From Desulfuromonas sp. KJ2020 (GTDB lineage: Bacteria > Desulfobacterota > Desulfuromonadia > Desulfuromonadales > SZUA-540), in the NCBI RefSeq assembly GCF_024197615.1, contig NZ_JAKUKE010000001.1, forward strand, positions 977,570-1,041,569: a stretch of 64,000 nucleotides of DNA. The letters are read 5' to 3'. Positions 17,521 to 26,175 of the stretch are shown here, one piece after another; the first letter of the stretch is position 1, and each line of letters begins with the position of its first letter. Position numbers and translations under genes: made by a program. The notes under the pieces are model-generated. The model had not been told where the DNA came from. It worked only from the letters and a program-made list of their open reading frames with translations, and did not search any database.

Positions 17521-20211
17521 ATGGAGGCGATGGCACACCAGTCGCGATTGCAGGTCCGGGTTGGCTCGAAGATGTTCCCGGTGGTGGCGCTGGTCGGAAA
17601 AGAGACGTTCAGCGAACCTTTCGTATTTCGCCTGACCGTTGTGTTTGCGGAAGACGAGCGTCTGGCATCCCTGTTGGGTGATTCGGCAGAGCTGATGATG
17701 AAATCGACAGACGGGCTCGAGCGCCGCGTCAATGGGGTGGTCAGCGCCGCCAAACAGACAGCGGCTTCAGAAGACGGGCAGAGTATAGGTGAATTGACGC
17801 TTGCGTCCCGATTGGCGAGTCTGCAACGGCGTACCGATTGCCGCTTGATTGTGGGCCTCACCCTGCCGGAGATTGTCGAGCAGACCCTGTGCCGACATGG
17901 AATCCCTCAAAGCAGTCTCCATACCCATTGGAGTCGAAACTATCACGTCCGTTCCGCCACCTTGCAGGCGCAAGAGAGTGATTTCGACTTTTTAAGCCGC
18001 CTTTGCAGTCAGCAGGGGATCTTTTTCTGGAGTGAGTCCGTCGAAGGCGATGAGCTGATTCACCTGGCAGACCATGACCAGGATTTTACCTTCCTTTCCC
18101 GTCCCCCCCTGCGTTACCGGCAGGCGCCGACCCCGGTGACTGATGGTCTCGCGGCGGCCAGCGATGCCATTGTCTCCTTGAGTCTCAGCGCCAGTCTGAC
18201 GCCGGAGCGTTTTATCGTTCATGATGTCTGCGAGAATCAGCCGGGTGAGTCCCTGGAAGGGCAGAGCCTGGCGCAAGCGGCCGAGCGAACGGGCCAAAAA
18301 ACAGTGGATGTCCGTTTCGGGGTTGGAGCCCTTCATGTGGAGGAGGCGGAGCATGCAGCGCTGGTGCGGTCTCAGCAAGCGGTTCGGCAGGCGATGGAGC
18401 TGCGATTAAGCAGTCATGCCGCCGATCTGCAAATCGGTTGTCTGGTGCATATCGAGGCCGATGAATGCGGGGCTGGTATCAGCGGCGACTACCTCATCAC
18501 CGCTATCGAACATCAGGCCAGTCAGGCCGCCGGACTGGGGCTTGGCGGTGAAAACGACTGCCCCTACACCAACACCGTAACACTTATTCCGCGGGGAACC
18601 CCTTGGCGACGCACCTGGCTCAGCCACCCTCATCTCCCCATGACCTTCTCCGCCCGCATCGAAAGCAGGCAGGAAACACCCCTGATCGATGAATCCGGAC
18701 GCTATCGTTATCGCCAGGTGGCCAGCGGCGAAGTAGGATCCCCTGGTGAAAACTCCGCCTTTGTGCGGCGCCTGCAGCCCTATGTCAGCGGAGGAAGAAA
18801 TGAGACAGCCGGCTGGCACACGCCTCTGCATGATCAGGCTGAAGTGTTGGTGAGTTGCCTCAACAACGATCCAGACCGCCCCATGATTGTGGGTAGCTTG
18901 CCCAATCCGGACACCCCCTCCGTTGTCAACGGCGAAGAGCCATGGCTCAATCGACTGCTGACTGCCGCAGACAACGAACTCTGCTTCAGTGATCGCCGTG
19001 ACGCCAGTGCCATTACCCTGCGCACCTTCGCGGGACAAAATATGCTCCATCTCGATGCCGCTCTGGCCGAACACCGCCTCCGCCTGGCCAGTGAACAAGG
19101 GTTGGTTACGTTCTATGCCAAGAAAACCCAACATATCCACAGTGGGGACACTTTCACAGAGAAGGTCGGCCAGGACCGCGTGCAGACCGCAAAAAACAGT
19201 CATGCGACCAGAACGAAAAACGGCAAGATTCATTATCAGTCGGCCCGGGATGCCCACTTGCAGGCAGCCGCTGGCATCCAGTTGCAGGCAGGCAGCCATA
19301 TAGAAGCCCGCTGCCGGGAAGATCTGGGTCTCGACATTGAGCAAAGCACTCGCATAAACGTCCAGCACGGCAACGCCGTCATCCGCGTGAATAGCGGCAC
19401 TCTCACCGTACAGGCCGGTCAGGCTATCGACATCAAAGGCAACGGCGGCGGCCTCATCACCATCGGCCAGAACGGCGGCGGCATTGAAATGGCCCCCAAC
19501 GGCGATGTCACCCTGTTTGGCAAGGCCATCAGCTTTAAAACCGGCGGTCGGGTCAGCCTGAATGGTCAGGTGAATATGGATGTGACCAGTCCGCCAACCA
19601 TGGTATTGCCTTCGGCCAGGGAGCCAGGACATGTGGGAGCAATTCAGCGATTACATGCTTTGGAGAGTGCCAAGATTTTCAACCTGGCTTGGAGTCAGGC
19701 GCGGATTTCCGTTGCAGAGGAGGTAGGGGCCTGTTTCACTGTGAGGAATTTCGAAGGCGGTGAAAAAGTCAAGGTAACTGTTTTCGAAGCAAAACCTGGG
19801 GGTGAGTGGCAGGAGGTTGACCGTCTGTTTGGGACACTACCTGATGGCTCAGGATATTGCCAGCTTCCTTGGCAACGTGAGGAAAAAGAGGTGGCGCAAG
19901 ATCTTATCATGGACGAAGTGGCGGGTGACCAACGTCCCCTGATATACGCATTTAAGGTAGCTATTAACGGCGTCATGTCAGAGATGTCACCGCAATTGAA
20001 TCTGTGTGCAGATATTCAGTTTTCAGTCGAGGATGAAAGTGGCCATTCTCTGGAAGACGGTGCCGAGGTTCGCCTTACGGATGCTGAAGGCCAACAGCAC
20101 TTTTCACAGGTAAAAAAGGGAATAGCTCTGTTTGAACGCGTTATTATCGGTCCTTGGCAGCTTCATCTGGACACCGACAACCTGATCATTGAAAGAGGAG
20201 GACAGCCATGA
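17521..20211 (+). CDS. vgrG: T6SS spike protein VgrG with C-terminal extension
   Basis: VgrG (TssI) trimers cap the Hcp tube and carry effectors. The 896-residue product has the gp27-like base (residues 1 to about 370, with SDFDFLSRLCSQQGIFFW near 155), the gp5-like OB fold and a DUF2345-type region of repeats (about 480-690). About 200 further residues follow. The end of this extension, around EDGAEVRLTDAEGQQHF, looks like a beta-sandwich of the transthyretin/carboxypeptidase-regulatory kind known to bind Tle effectors in some VgrGs. DNA of the extension is visibly more A/T-rich than the core. A GGGGGA precedes the chosen ATG; an ATG three codons later is possible. It ends in an ATGA overlap with the effector gene. 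Confidence 0.95.
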   Translation: MEAMAHQSRLQVRVGSKMFPVVALVGKETFSEPFVFRLTVVFAEDERLASLLGDSAELMMKSTDGLERRVNGVVSAAKQTAASEDGQSIGELTLASRLASLQRRTDCRLIVGLTLPEIVEQTLCRHGIPQSSLHTHWSRNYHVRSATLQAQESDFDFLSRLCSQQGIFFWSESVEGDELIHLADHDQDFTFLSRPPLRYRQAPTPVTDGLAAASDAIVSLSLSASLTPERFIVHDVCENQPGESLEGQSLAQAAERTGQKTVDVRFGVGALHVEEAEHAALVRSQQAVRQAMELRLSSHAADLQIGCLVHIEADECGAGISGDYLITAIEHQASQAAGLGLGGENDCPYTNTVTLIPRGTPWRRTWLSHPHLPMTFSARIESRQETPLIDESGRYRYRQVASGEVGSPGENSAFVRRLQPYVSGGRNETAGWHTPLHDQAEVLVSCLNNDPDRPMIVGSLPNPDTPSVVNGEEPWLNRLLTAADNELCFSDRRDASAITLRTFAGQNMLHLDAALAEHRLRLASEQGLVTFYAKKTQHIHSGDTFTEKVGQDRVQTAKNSHATRTKNGKIHYQSARDAHLQAAAGIQLQAGSHIEARCREDLGLDIEQSTRINVQHGNAVIRVNSGTLTVQAGQAIDIKGNGGGLITIGQNGGGIEMAPNGDVTLFGKAISFKTGGRVSLNGQVNMDVTSPPTMVLPSAREPGHVGAIQRLHALESAKIFNLAWSQARISVAEEVGACFTVRNFEGGEKVKVTVFEAKPGGEWQEVDRLFGTLPDGSGYCQLPWQREEKEVAQDLIMDEVAGDQRPLIYAFKVAINGVMSEMSPQLNLCADIQFSVEDESGHSLEDGAEVRLTDAEGQQHFSQVKKGIALFERVIIGPWQLHLDTDNLIIERGGQP

Positions 20212-21719
20212 ACGCAAGAGCCTTTGTTCCCACCGCCAGTCCCGTCTTTCGACCTGGCTGTTTCAAGAAAAGATATCAGTTTAAAGTCAGGCATTTGTTT
20301 CCTCCGGTGATTGTCAACCTGAGAGAAGATGCCAATCCTGCCCTTGATTCTAACGCCCGCGATCACCTCAGGCCGGAGGAAATCCGCTATTTTAAAGAGA
20401 ATGGCAATAATGTCGTCATTTTTATTCACGGATTCAATGTTGAATACGGACAATATTCACATCATGTCGAGCTGTCCCAGTGGGGTTTTGATACAATTCG
20501 CAATCGCCCCATGGAGCCGAAGATAATTTATTCTTCGAGGCCCGCTAACACTTACCGTGATTTAGGAGTTCTCAAAAATCAATATGCCCATTGGCAGGTT
20601 GAGAATCCAAACCTATTTAACGATATTGCCATGGCGGACCTTAATGGCACAGGCGCCCATGCCTGGTATCTTCATATGGAAGACAACCTCAATCGCGCTA
20701 CTGGCCAATTTGACAGGACCAACTATCAAAAATACTCTCGCATGATCCATCTGGCTTGGTCCGGCGATGTTTTTGCTCTCGACTACATGGCTGCTGAAAC
20801 CACTGCCAATAAAGCGGGATTCGGATTGGTGCGTCTGGTCGATCAGCTAGTCTCAGAGGGCATTTCTGTTAACATCATTGCACACAGCCTCGGCAATCGT
20901 GTGCTGCTAGTAGCCATGAATATACTGGGGCAGATGCCCGGACGTCATGAGAGTATTGCCCACGCTTTTATGTGGCAGCCTGCCGTGCCTGATACGGCCC
21001 TGTCCAATGATCCTGAAAAGGATACGAGTGTGCTACGCAACTGGAATTTCGTACACGCCCATCGCGCCGCCAAGAAAATCGTGGTGCTTTATTCCAGTCA
21101 AGACAACATTCTTGGGCCCTACCAAGACAAGGATTCTCGCCGTGAAGACTGGGAGGCCGGCCAACACGGTGAGGCCAGAAGTGGACAAATCGGCGGTATT
21201 TATCGTATTGCAACCAGCGCGGGGGTTCCAGGAACACAACTATTTTATGCACCTTGGAGTGTCTCAGCGCTCTATGCACGAAATCTGTTGAAGGATAATC
21301 TGCCCAAAATCGAGCAAGCTCTTTATGAAGAAATCGCCAAAGATACCAATGGGCTTTTTAACGAAAGTCATATCCCCATTTGGCCGCCTAAAGTCTTACC
21401 GGCTTTGGGGGCGTTGATTTATTTGTGCCACATGAGCCGGGAATTGGCCGATGACGCTATGAAAACCTTTCGAGCACTGGCTAGGGCGGACTATGAGGTC
21501 AAGAAACCGCGACCTGCTATGGGGTATGGGGGGCCGGCGATGGAGGATCGGTTTATGAGAAGACTTTACAGTGACGGCAAGCTGATCCCGGTGGATCAAA
21601 GTCGCTGGTTGTTCGATCATTCGGGGATGAAGATTCCGAGTGATTTGCTGTTTGAGAAGGTTTACAAGGAAGAAATTGTTGAAAGAATGAAACGTTCAAC
21701 AGGTTTCGGGAGCTTTTAA
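20208..21719 (+). CDS. Candidate T6SS lipase effector (alpha/beta hydrolase, Tle-like)
   Basis: A 503-residue alpha/beta hydrolase without a signal peptide. The first strand and oxyanion region read NVVIFIHGFNVEYG (about residues 66-79). The nucleophile elbow is NIIAHSLGNRV (Ser in H-S-L-G near residue 228). A likely acid is Asp in VLYSSQDNILGP, and a likely histidine is in WLFDHSGM near the C-terminus, the arrangement seen in T6SS phospholipase effectors. Coupling by ATGA to vgrG, whose tail has an adaptor-like domain, supports loading on the spike. Substrate (phospholipid or other ester) is not determined. The exact Tle subfamily is not assigned. Confidence 0.75.
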   Translation: MNARAFVPTASPVFRPGCFKKRYQFKVRHLFPPVIVNLREDANPALDSNARDHLRPEEIRYFKENGNNVVIFIHGFNVEYGQYSHHVELSQWGFDTIRNRPMEPKIIYSSRPANTYRDLGVLKNQYAHWQVENPNLFNDIAMADLNGTGAHAWYLHMEDNLNRATGQFDRTNYQKYSRMIHLAWSGDVFALDYMAAETTANKAGFGLVRLVDQLVSEGISVNIIAHSLGNRVLLVAMNILGQMPGRHESIAHAFMWQPAVPDTALSNDPEKDTSVLRNWNFVHAHRAAKKIVVLYSSQDNILGPYQDKDSRREDWEAGQHGEARSGQIGGIYRIATSAGVPGTQLFYAPWSVSALYARNLLKDNLPKIEQALYEEIAKDTNGLFNESHIPIWPPKVLPALGALIYLCHMSRELADDAMKTFRALARADYEVKKPRPAMGYGGPAMEDRFMRRLYSDGKLIPVDQSRWLFDHSGMKIPSDLLFEKVYKEEIVERMKRSTGFGSF

Positions 21720-22903
21720 TGTGCAGGCGGTTATTTTTCTGGTTTTTTGTTTTATTAGCTGTCTCGGCATGCAAACCCCATTCTCAAGAGGCTACGGCGC
21801 AGAGCGGCGGGCCCGCCGTCGTCGTGAGTGTCTCCAGTGATGGTCGCTTCGCTCTGAGCTCCCACCTGGATAATCGAATTGTGCTTTGGAATCTGGAGCG
21901 CAAAGAAAAATTTCTCGTGTCAGAGAATGCCAATATCTACAGTGCTTATTTTGTCCGTGGAGCCGAGCTATTTCTTTGGCAGGGTCTCAACGATGTGGTT
22001 CATGTCCAGGGGGTGAATAAAGAGGAGTTCGACTCATTTCCTCATTTTCCGACCTATGGGCACGTGTTGAGTGCCGATTTGAAGCATTATGTGAGTTGTG
22101 ATGTGGACTGGAATCTTTTTTATGATTCAGGGGATGCCATGAAACACGTGAAGCAAGATGGGGACTCCCCAAGTTTTTTAGGACAAGGAAAGTTGCTTAA
22201 TCTTACTCTCGCCGATGAGGGGAATTTGCTTCTATCGGCAGGGAGAGGCTTTGATGTCCCTGATAATCTTCCGATCACTGCTGAAGGAGCCGTTCGCCCC
22301 GAGCAGACGTACTCAGATTATGCAGGTGTTGTTCTGTGGGATATTTCATCAGGAAGACCGCTGTTTAAATTTCCTGGCAATTCTGCCAAAACAAACGCTA
22401 CCTTGAGCCCCAATGGGCAATATGTAGTCAGTGGATGCGAGGGAGGTTCGTCGTTTGTATGGGAAGCTAGCTCTGGTGAACTTCTACATGAAGATGCAAG
22501 TCTTTACCATGGAATCCTAAACAAGAACGATTCGGATGATTACGAGAATTGGACCTTCGACGATACGGGGCTCATTCCCCCTCCAAACGATTTAAATGCA
22601 AGTGTTGGTGGCGCCACTCTCGCCATCAAATTCATCGACCCGCAACACTACCTTCGCTTCCTCACCTATTCCCCCTACGCCGTGCTTTACCACATCGACA
22701 ACCCCCTGCCTTTGAAATACCTCTACCTGGGCCGCGATCCCCTGCCCGCCGTGCGTGACTACCATCGCAACGCCGCCATGGACACGGCGCCTGACGCGGG
22801 CATTCTGGTCATGGGCCAGCAGTACGGTGGCGGTATTATTGTCTATAGGTACGATTCCGAAACACAAGAACTCAACAAAGTGTGGGAGGGGGATCGGCAG
22901 TAA
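21719..22903 (+). CDS. WD40-like lipoprotein, candidate immunity protein
   Basis: A 394-residue predicted lipoprotein: short signal peptide with lipobox AVSAC around residue 18. Two or more blade-like repeats are visible, each ending in an LW or VW pair (DGRFALSSHLDNRIVLWNL near residue 41; NGQYVVSGCEGGSSFVWEA near 237), so a beta-propeller is likely. Its start codon shares a base with the effector's stop (TAATG), so both are made together. Lipoprotein immunity proteins are known for T6SS periplasmic phospholipases, so an immunity role is a reasonable inference. No family name is claimed. Confidence 0.6.
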   Translation: MCRRLFFWFFVLLAVSACKPHSQEATAQSGGPAVVVSVSSDGRFALSSHLDNRIVLWNLERKEKFLVSENANIYSAYFVRGAELFLWQGLNDVVHVQGVNKEEFDSFPHFPTYGHVLSADLKHYVSCDVDWNLFYDSGDAMKHVKQDGDSPSFLGQGKLLNLTLADEGNLLLSAGRGFDVPDNLPITAEGAVRPEQTYSDYAGVVLWDISSGRPLFKFPGNSAKTNATLSPNGQYVVSGCEGGSSFVWEASSGELLHEDASLYHGILNKNDSDDYENWTFDDTGLIPPPNDLNASVGGATLAIKFIDPQHYLRFLTYSPYAVLYHIDNPLPLKYLYLGRDPLPAVRDYHRNAAMDTAPDAGILVMGQQYGGGIIVYRYDSETQELNKVWEGDRQ

Positions 22904-23004
22904 AGGCAAACTTTTTTACCTGGATACAACCGGTCAATCTACTTGATGGCCTTTTTTTAACTGACTTGAAGCATGGGAAGCTGTCGAAATCTTACGGAGA
23001 GTTT

Positions 23005-23544
23005 ATGTTTTTTGAATTTATTCCAAGAGCTTATCGCATGGTATTGATTGTTTCAGCATTGGCACTGCTCGGTTTCTCAGCCATGAGTACTATTGGCAAT
23101 CTGGCCCTTTTCACAATGGTGATGTGAGAACCCTTGTCTGTTCTGTTGCATGCAACGGCCAACGCATTCGGGGTGGTCTTGCTCAGTCTTGTTTCCTGTG
23201 TCTTTTTGGCTAAAAAGGCAAAAAAGCTAAAAAGTTCCAGCAGTTTAAGTGCCATCGCTTTGATTGCGCAGGTGATGAGCATTACTGGTTTTTTCCTCGC
23301 CATTCCTTGGCTGTATCACGCCATGACAGCTTCATATTCATGGCGGCAGCATACGCGTTATGGTCTTGATGCCCCTTTTGCCTTCTGGGTATACTTGCTG
23401 GCAGCGGGGATCATTCTTCACGAAATCTCGCAAATGCAGCCTTTCAAGGGCGAAATGAAAAGGATGGCAAAATCGAATAAGCCCGAAATAATAAGTCCCA
23501 ATAGCCCGCAAGTAGGCGGCGACAAAGACACCCTCTTTCCGTAA
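23005..23544 (+). pseudogene. Small four-helix membrane protein interrupted by in-frame TGA
   Basis: The frame from an ATG with GGAGA upstream runs 40 codons to a TGA (23125-23127), then stays open in the same frame to 23544. Joined, it would give 179 residues with four hydrophobic segments (VLIVSALALLGFSAM; a segment around NAFGVVLLSLVSCVFL; IALIAQVMSITGFFLAI; FAFWVYLLAAGIIL). The TGA falls between segments 1 and 2. It may be a nonsense mutation, or two small genes with the second starting at TTG 23134. The hairpin after this TGA does not meet bacterial SECIS rules. It follows the effector/lipoprotein pair and could be an accessory immunity gene. I do not recognise a family. Confidence 0.45.
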
Positions 23545-23556
23545 CGGAACGCAAAG

Positions 23557-23600
23557 CGGGGACGGGCTGGTTTTTTTCAGGAAAAGGCAGCCTGTCCCCG
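23557..23600. repeat. REP-like long hairpin / bidirectional terminator
   Basis: CGGGGACGGGCTG pairs with CAGCCTGTCCCCG (one G-T pair); inside, TTTTT pairs with AAAAG, giving a nearly continuous long hairpin. It lies between two convergent genes. The CGGGGACAGGCT core resembles REP-type sequences spread through many bacterial genomes. A shorter ACGGGGAC half-copy is at about 25292. Confidence 0.5.
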
Positions 23601-23636
23601 TTTTTGTCCTTGACCGACTTTGACGATCTATTTCAC

Positions 23637-25178
23637 CTACTTAACTTCACCTGTTGTTTCCATTGAATTAGCTATAAATTCAGCAAATTTGCTAATATCT
23701 CCATGTGAGCTTGCCGCTTCCAATGCCTCCATGTATTCCCCTCTGGTCTCCAGGCGGATAACTGTCCATGGATAGCCGCCCGAAGCGAGCATGGTGTTCA
23801 TTAGGAAGCGGCCAAGTCTCCCGTTGCCATCAAAGTATGGATGGATGTAAACAAACATAAAGTGCCCCAGTACCGCACGTACTGCCGCAAGCGTTTCCTT
23901 TTCTAGAAGATTGCATAACTCGGGTATCATATCGCGAACTGCCTCAGGCGAAGGTGGGACATGCAACGCGTTCCGAATAAATACTTGACCGGAGCGGTAG
24001 CCGGCAAGGTCCTGAAGTCTGAGGAAGCCCGCATCAACGTTGGGGGCAAAAAGACTTCTATACCATGTCCCGTGGGCCACACTGAATGCTTCGCCAGGGT
24101 TCGCGCCGTTTAAGATAGTTCTTATTGTGGCTTTAACGTCATTGTGCGCGAGCCAATAACCATGAGCAGTCATTGCATCCTTTGTTTGTCTATCTGAATC
24201 GTTGTCACCAGGGCTCCAGTTGCCCGTCGCCACCTTTCTGATAATCTCATCTGTAACCCGATACCCTTCTATTGACAGGGAATGATATGCATCCGTTTGA
24301 TACCTCTCTTCAATGTCGGCCATGAAGCGCTCAACATCTTGAGGTAGGCCAGGTTCTTTTGGGAACTTACTGATGACACTCTCTCTCATGTCTTTCCACA
24401 TCAAGCGCATGCGCAGAACATAAGGAGACTGTCGCCTTGAAAATTCCAGTTTTGGAGGCTCGACTGTGAAGGGGTTTTTTTCATTGACAACATAACCGGC
24501 AACTCGCATCGTTGCCAAAATTTCATCGGCGATCTTACGACGACCAACTGCTCTAAAGGCTCCAGCTAGCCTACCAGCAATACTGCTGTGGCCTCCCTCA
24601 AGCAAAAGGTGGTTAATTTCGGATGCATCGGAAAGTCGATGCAGCGCTATTTGCGCGTCTCGGGCATAACTTGAAAAAAAAGCATCGGGCACGCGGGCAA
24701 GGGCCACAGGGAGGGGAAGCGCTCGTATGCCGTCAATTAATTCAATCTGTTTTCCGGTTGCTAGCTGAGCAGATTGATAGTCGAGAATTGAGCACCCCTC
24801 TGGTAGGCTCAGCAGACCATTCTTGCCCTTTGGACCATAGACAACAATCTGCTTCGGGAGAACAGTGGCTCCAGCGTGTAGTAGCAATGAATATTCAGGA
24901 GATACATGCCAATCCTCCCCAAACCTTTCAGAGCAGTAGCCTCGGATAAAATCTTTCATGGATGCATGCCAGAGGGTACTGACACCTGAATGCTCCTCAG
25001 GCCGAGAGGGCATGTACCACCCTTTAACAACCAATTGAAGGAATCCGGCCCTTACGAGAGATTCGCGTTGAATTCTAGTCAGGTCAGACGATTTTATTAC
25101 TGTTTTCCCTGAATCCTGCAGGTCCTTCATTGCCGATAGGGCATCTGCTAGTTTTCGTTGAGATGGTGGTATTGACAT
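23637..25178 (-). CDS. Fic-domain protein with AbiEi-like N-terminal domain
   Basis: A 513-residue fusion. The C-terminal half carries the Fic motif HPYFDGNGRLGR (near residue 439), complete with His, Asn and Arg needed for AMP transfer. The first 90 or so residues read like the AbiEi/type IV antitoxin-type winged helix: TRIQRESLVRAGFLQLVVKGWYM (residues 34-56 in part). A SIEGYRVT segment near residue 306 resembles the (S/T)xxxE(G/N) inhibitory alpha-helix region of Fic proteins. The gene is alone, with no separate antitoxin beside it, and three direct repeats upstream suggest self-regulation. Toxin or signalling role is inferred. Confidence 0.82.
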   Translation of the reverse strand: MSIPPSQRKLADALSAMKDLQDSGKTVIKSSDLTRIQRESLVRAGFLQLVVKGWYMPSRPEEHSGVSTLWHASMKDFIRGYCSERFGEDWHVSPEYSLLLHAGATVLPKQIVVYGPKGKNGLLSLPEGCSILDYQSAQLATGKQIELIDGIRALPLPVALARVPDAFFSSYARDAQIALHRLSDASEINHLLLEGGHSSIAGRLAGAFRAVGRRKIADEILATMRVAGYVVNEKNPFTVEPPKLEFSRRQSPYVLRMRLMWKDMRESVISKFPKEPGLPQDVERFMADIEERYQTDAYHSLSIEGYRVTDEIIRKVATGNWSPGDNDSDRQTKDAMTAHGYWLAHNDVKATIRTILNGANPGEAFSVAHGTWYRSLFAPNVDAGFLRLQDLAGYRSGQVFIRNALHVPPSPEAVRDMIPELCNLLEKETLAAVRAVLGHFMFVYIHPYFDGNGRLGRFLMNTMLASGGYPWTVIRLETRGEYMEALEAASSHGDISKFAEFIANSMETTGEVK

Positions 25179-25213
25179 AACTATTCCCGCTTATTTGCTC
25201 GCATTTTCTCTGG

Positions 25214-25285
25214 TATCTAGGTTATCGTGTCTTACGATATCTAGATTATTGTGCATTGTCAATGCTAGACTATTCTGCCTTGAGA
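25214..25285. promoter_or_regulatory. Three 24-bp direct repeats upstream of the Fic gene
   Basis: Three tandem units start at 25214, 25238 and 25262, each with the core CTAGRYTAT followed by TG (CTAGGTTATCGTG, CTAGATTATTGTG, CTAGACTATTCTG). The CTAG tetrads are exactly 24 bp apart. The middle unit contains the palindrome ATCTAGAT. They begin 36 bp upstream of the fic start codon, where an operator would be expected. Confidence 0.6.
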
Positions 25286-25359
25286 CACAAAACGGGGACT
25301 ACCCCTTGATCGTCCAATCGTGCTAAAGTTTGGCTTTACCCAAGAAAAGAGAGGTTTTT

Positions 25360-26082
25360 ATGTCCAACACTCTTGCTCTTGAAGCTGACCTGCATGTGCA
25401 CACGGTGGCTTCGGGCCATGCCTTCAGTACGATTGGTGAGATTACCCTGGCTGCGGCGGCCAAGGGGCTCAAGGCCGTGGGGATGACGGATCATGGGCCG
25501 GCTTTGCCGGGAGGACCGCATCCCTATCACTTTGCCGCCTTGCGCTTTATCCCTGAATATCTCAACGATGTCCGCGTATTGCGAGGTGTCGAATCCAATA
25601 TCCTCGGCAAGAACAAGCTTGACCTGCCCGACCCTCTGCTGGATCGTCTGGACCTGGTGCTGGCTGGTTTTCACGAGGGTTGCGGTTTCGACAACAAGGG
25701 GGTCAAGGCCAATACCCGCGCTGTCCTCGCGCTCATGGAGAATCCGCGCGTCAACCTCATCTGCCACCCCGGCAACCCCAACTTTCCCCTCGACTATGCC
25801 GAGGTCGTGCGGCAGGCCGCCGCTACCCGCACGGCCCTGGAGATCAACAACGCCTCCTTCATTATCAGTCGTCGCGGCAGCGTCGGCAACTGCCGAACCA
25901 TCGCCCGTCTCTGTGCCGAACACGATGCGCCCATTGCCGTGGGCAGTGACTCGCACATCGCCCAGGGTGTCGGCGAGTTTACCGAAGCGCTGGCCGTTCT
26001 GCAGGAAGAGGGCGTGCGCCTGGAGCAGATCGTCAACCGCACTTTGGCCTCGACCTTGTCCTTTCTCGGGCTTGACGCTTAA
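25360..26082 (+). CDS. PHP-domain phosphatase (YcdX family)
   Basis: A 240-residue PHP-fold metal-dependent phosphoesterase. Metal-binding motifs are ADLHVHT near residue 8, MTDHGP near 45, ESNI with a glutamate near 82, the ICHPGN histidine near 137 and a late VGSDSHI. This pattern is that of the trinuclear-zinc YcdX phosphatases, whose physiological substrate is often unknown. The start at the ATG after GAGAGG is chosen over a TTG at 25330. The product should be cytoplasmic. Confidence 0.85.
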   Translation: MSNTLALEADLHVHTVASGHAFSTIGEITLAAAAKGLKAVGMTDHGPALPGGPHPYHFAALRFIPEYLNDVRVLRGVESNILGKNKLDLPDPLLDRLDLVLAGFHEGCGFDNKGVKANTRAVLALMENPRVNLICHPGNPNFPLDYAEVVRQAAATRTALEINNASFIISRRGSVGNCRTIARLCAEHDAPIAVGSDSHIAQGVGEFTEALAVLQEEGVRLEQIVNRTLASTLSFLGLDA

Positions 26083-26112
26083 AATTCCCCCTCTCTTTTC
26101 CCCAACTTCCAT

Positions 26113-26142
26113 AAAAAAACCCGGCTGCTGGCGCAGCCGGGT
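26113..26142 (-). terminator. Rho-independent terminator of the cytochrome/porin operon
   Basis: Stem ACCCGGCTGC/GCAGCCGGGT with a four-base loop; read on the minus strand it is followed by a run of seven T. It lies 34 bp after the porin stop and could also end the convergent phosphatase transcript weakly. Confidence 0.85.
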
Positions 26143-26175
26143 GCATTTCATTGCAACATGGTGTGTGGAGGCAGA

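Noticed and set aside
23125..23127. TGA as a selenocysteine codon in the small membrane gene
   Set aside because: The hairpin after it has loop CATG with no G in the first two positions, and no Cys or redox context is seen around it.
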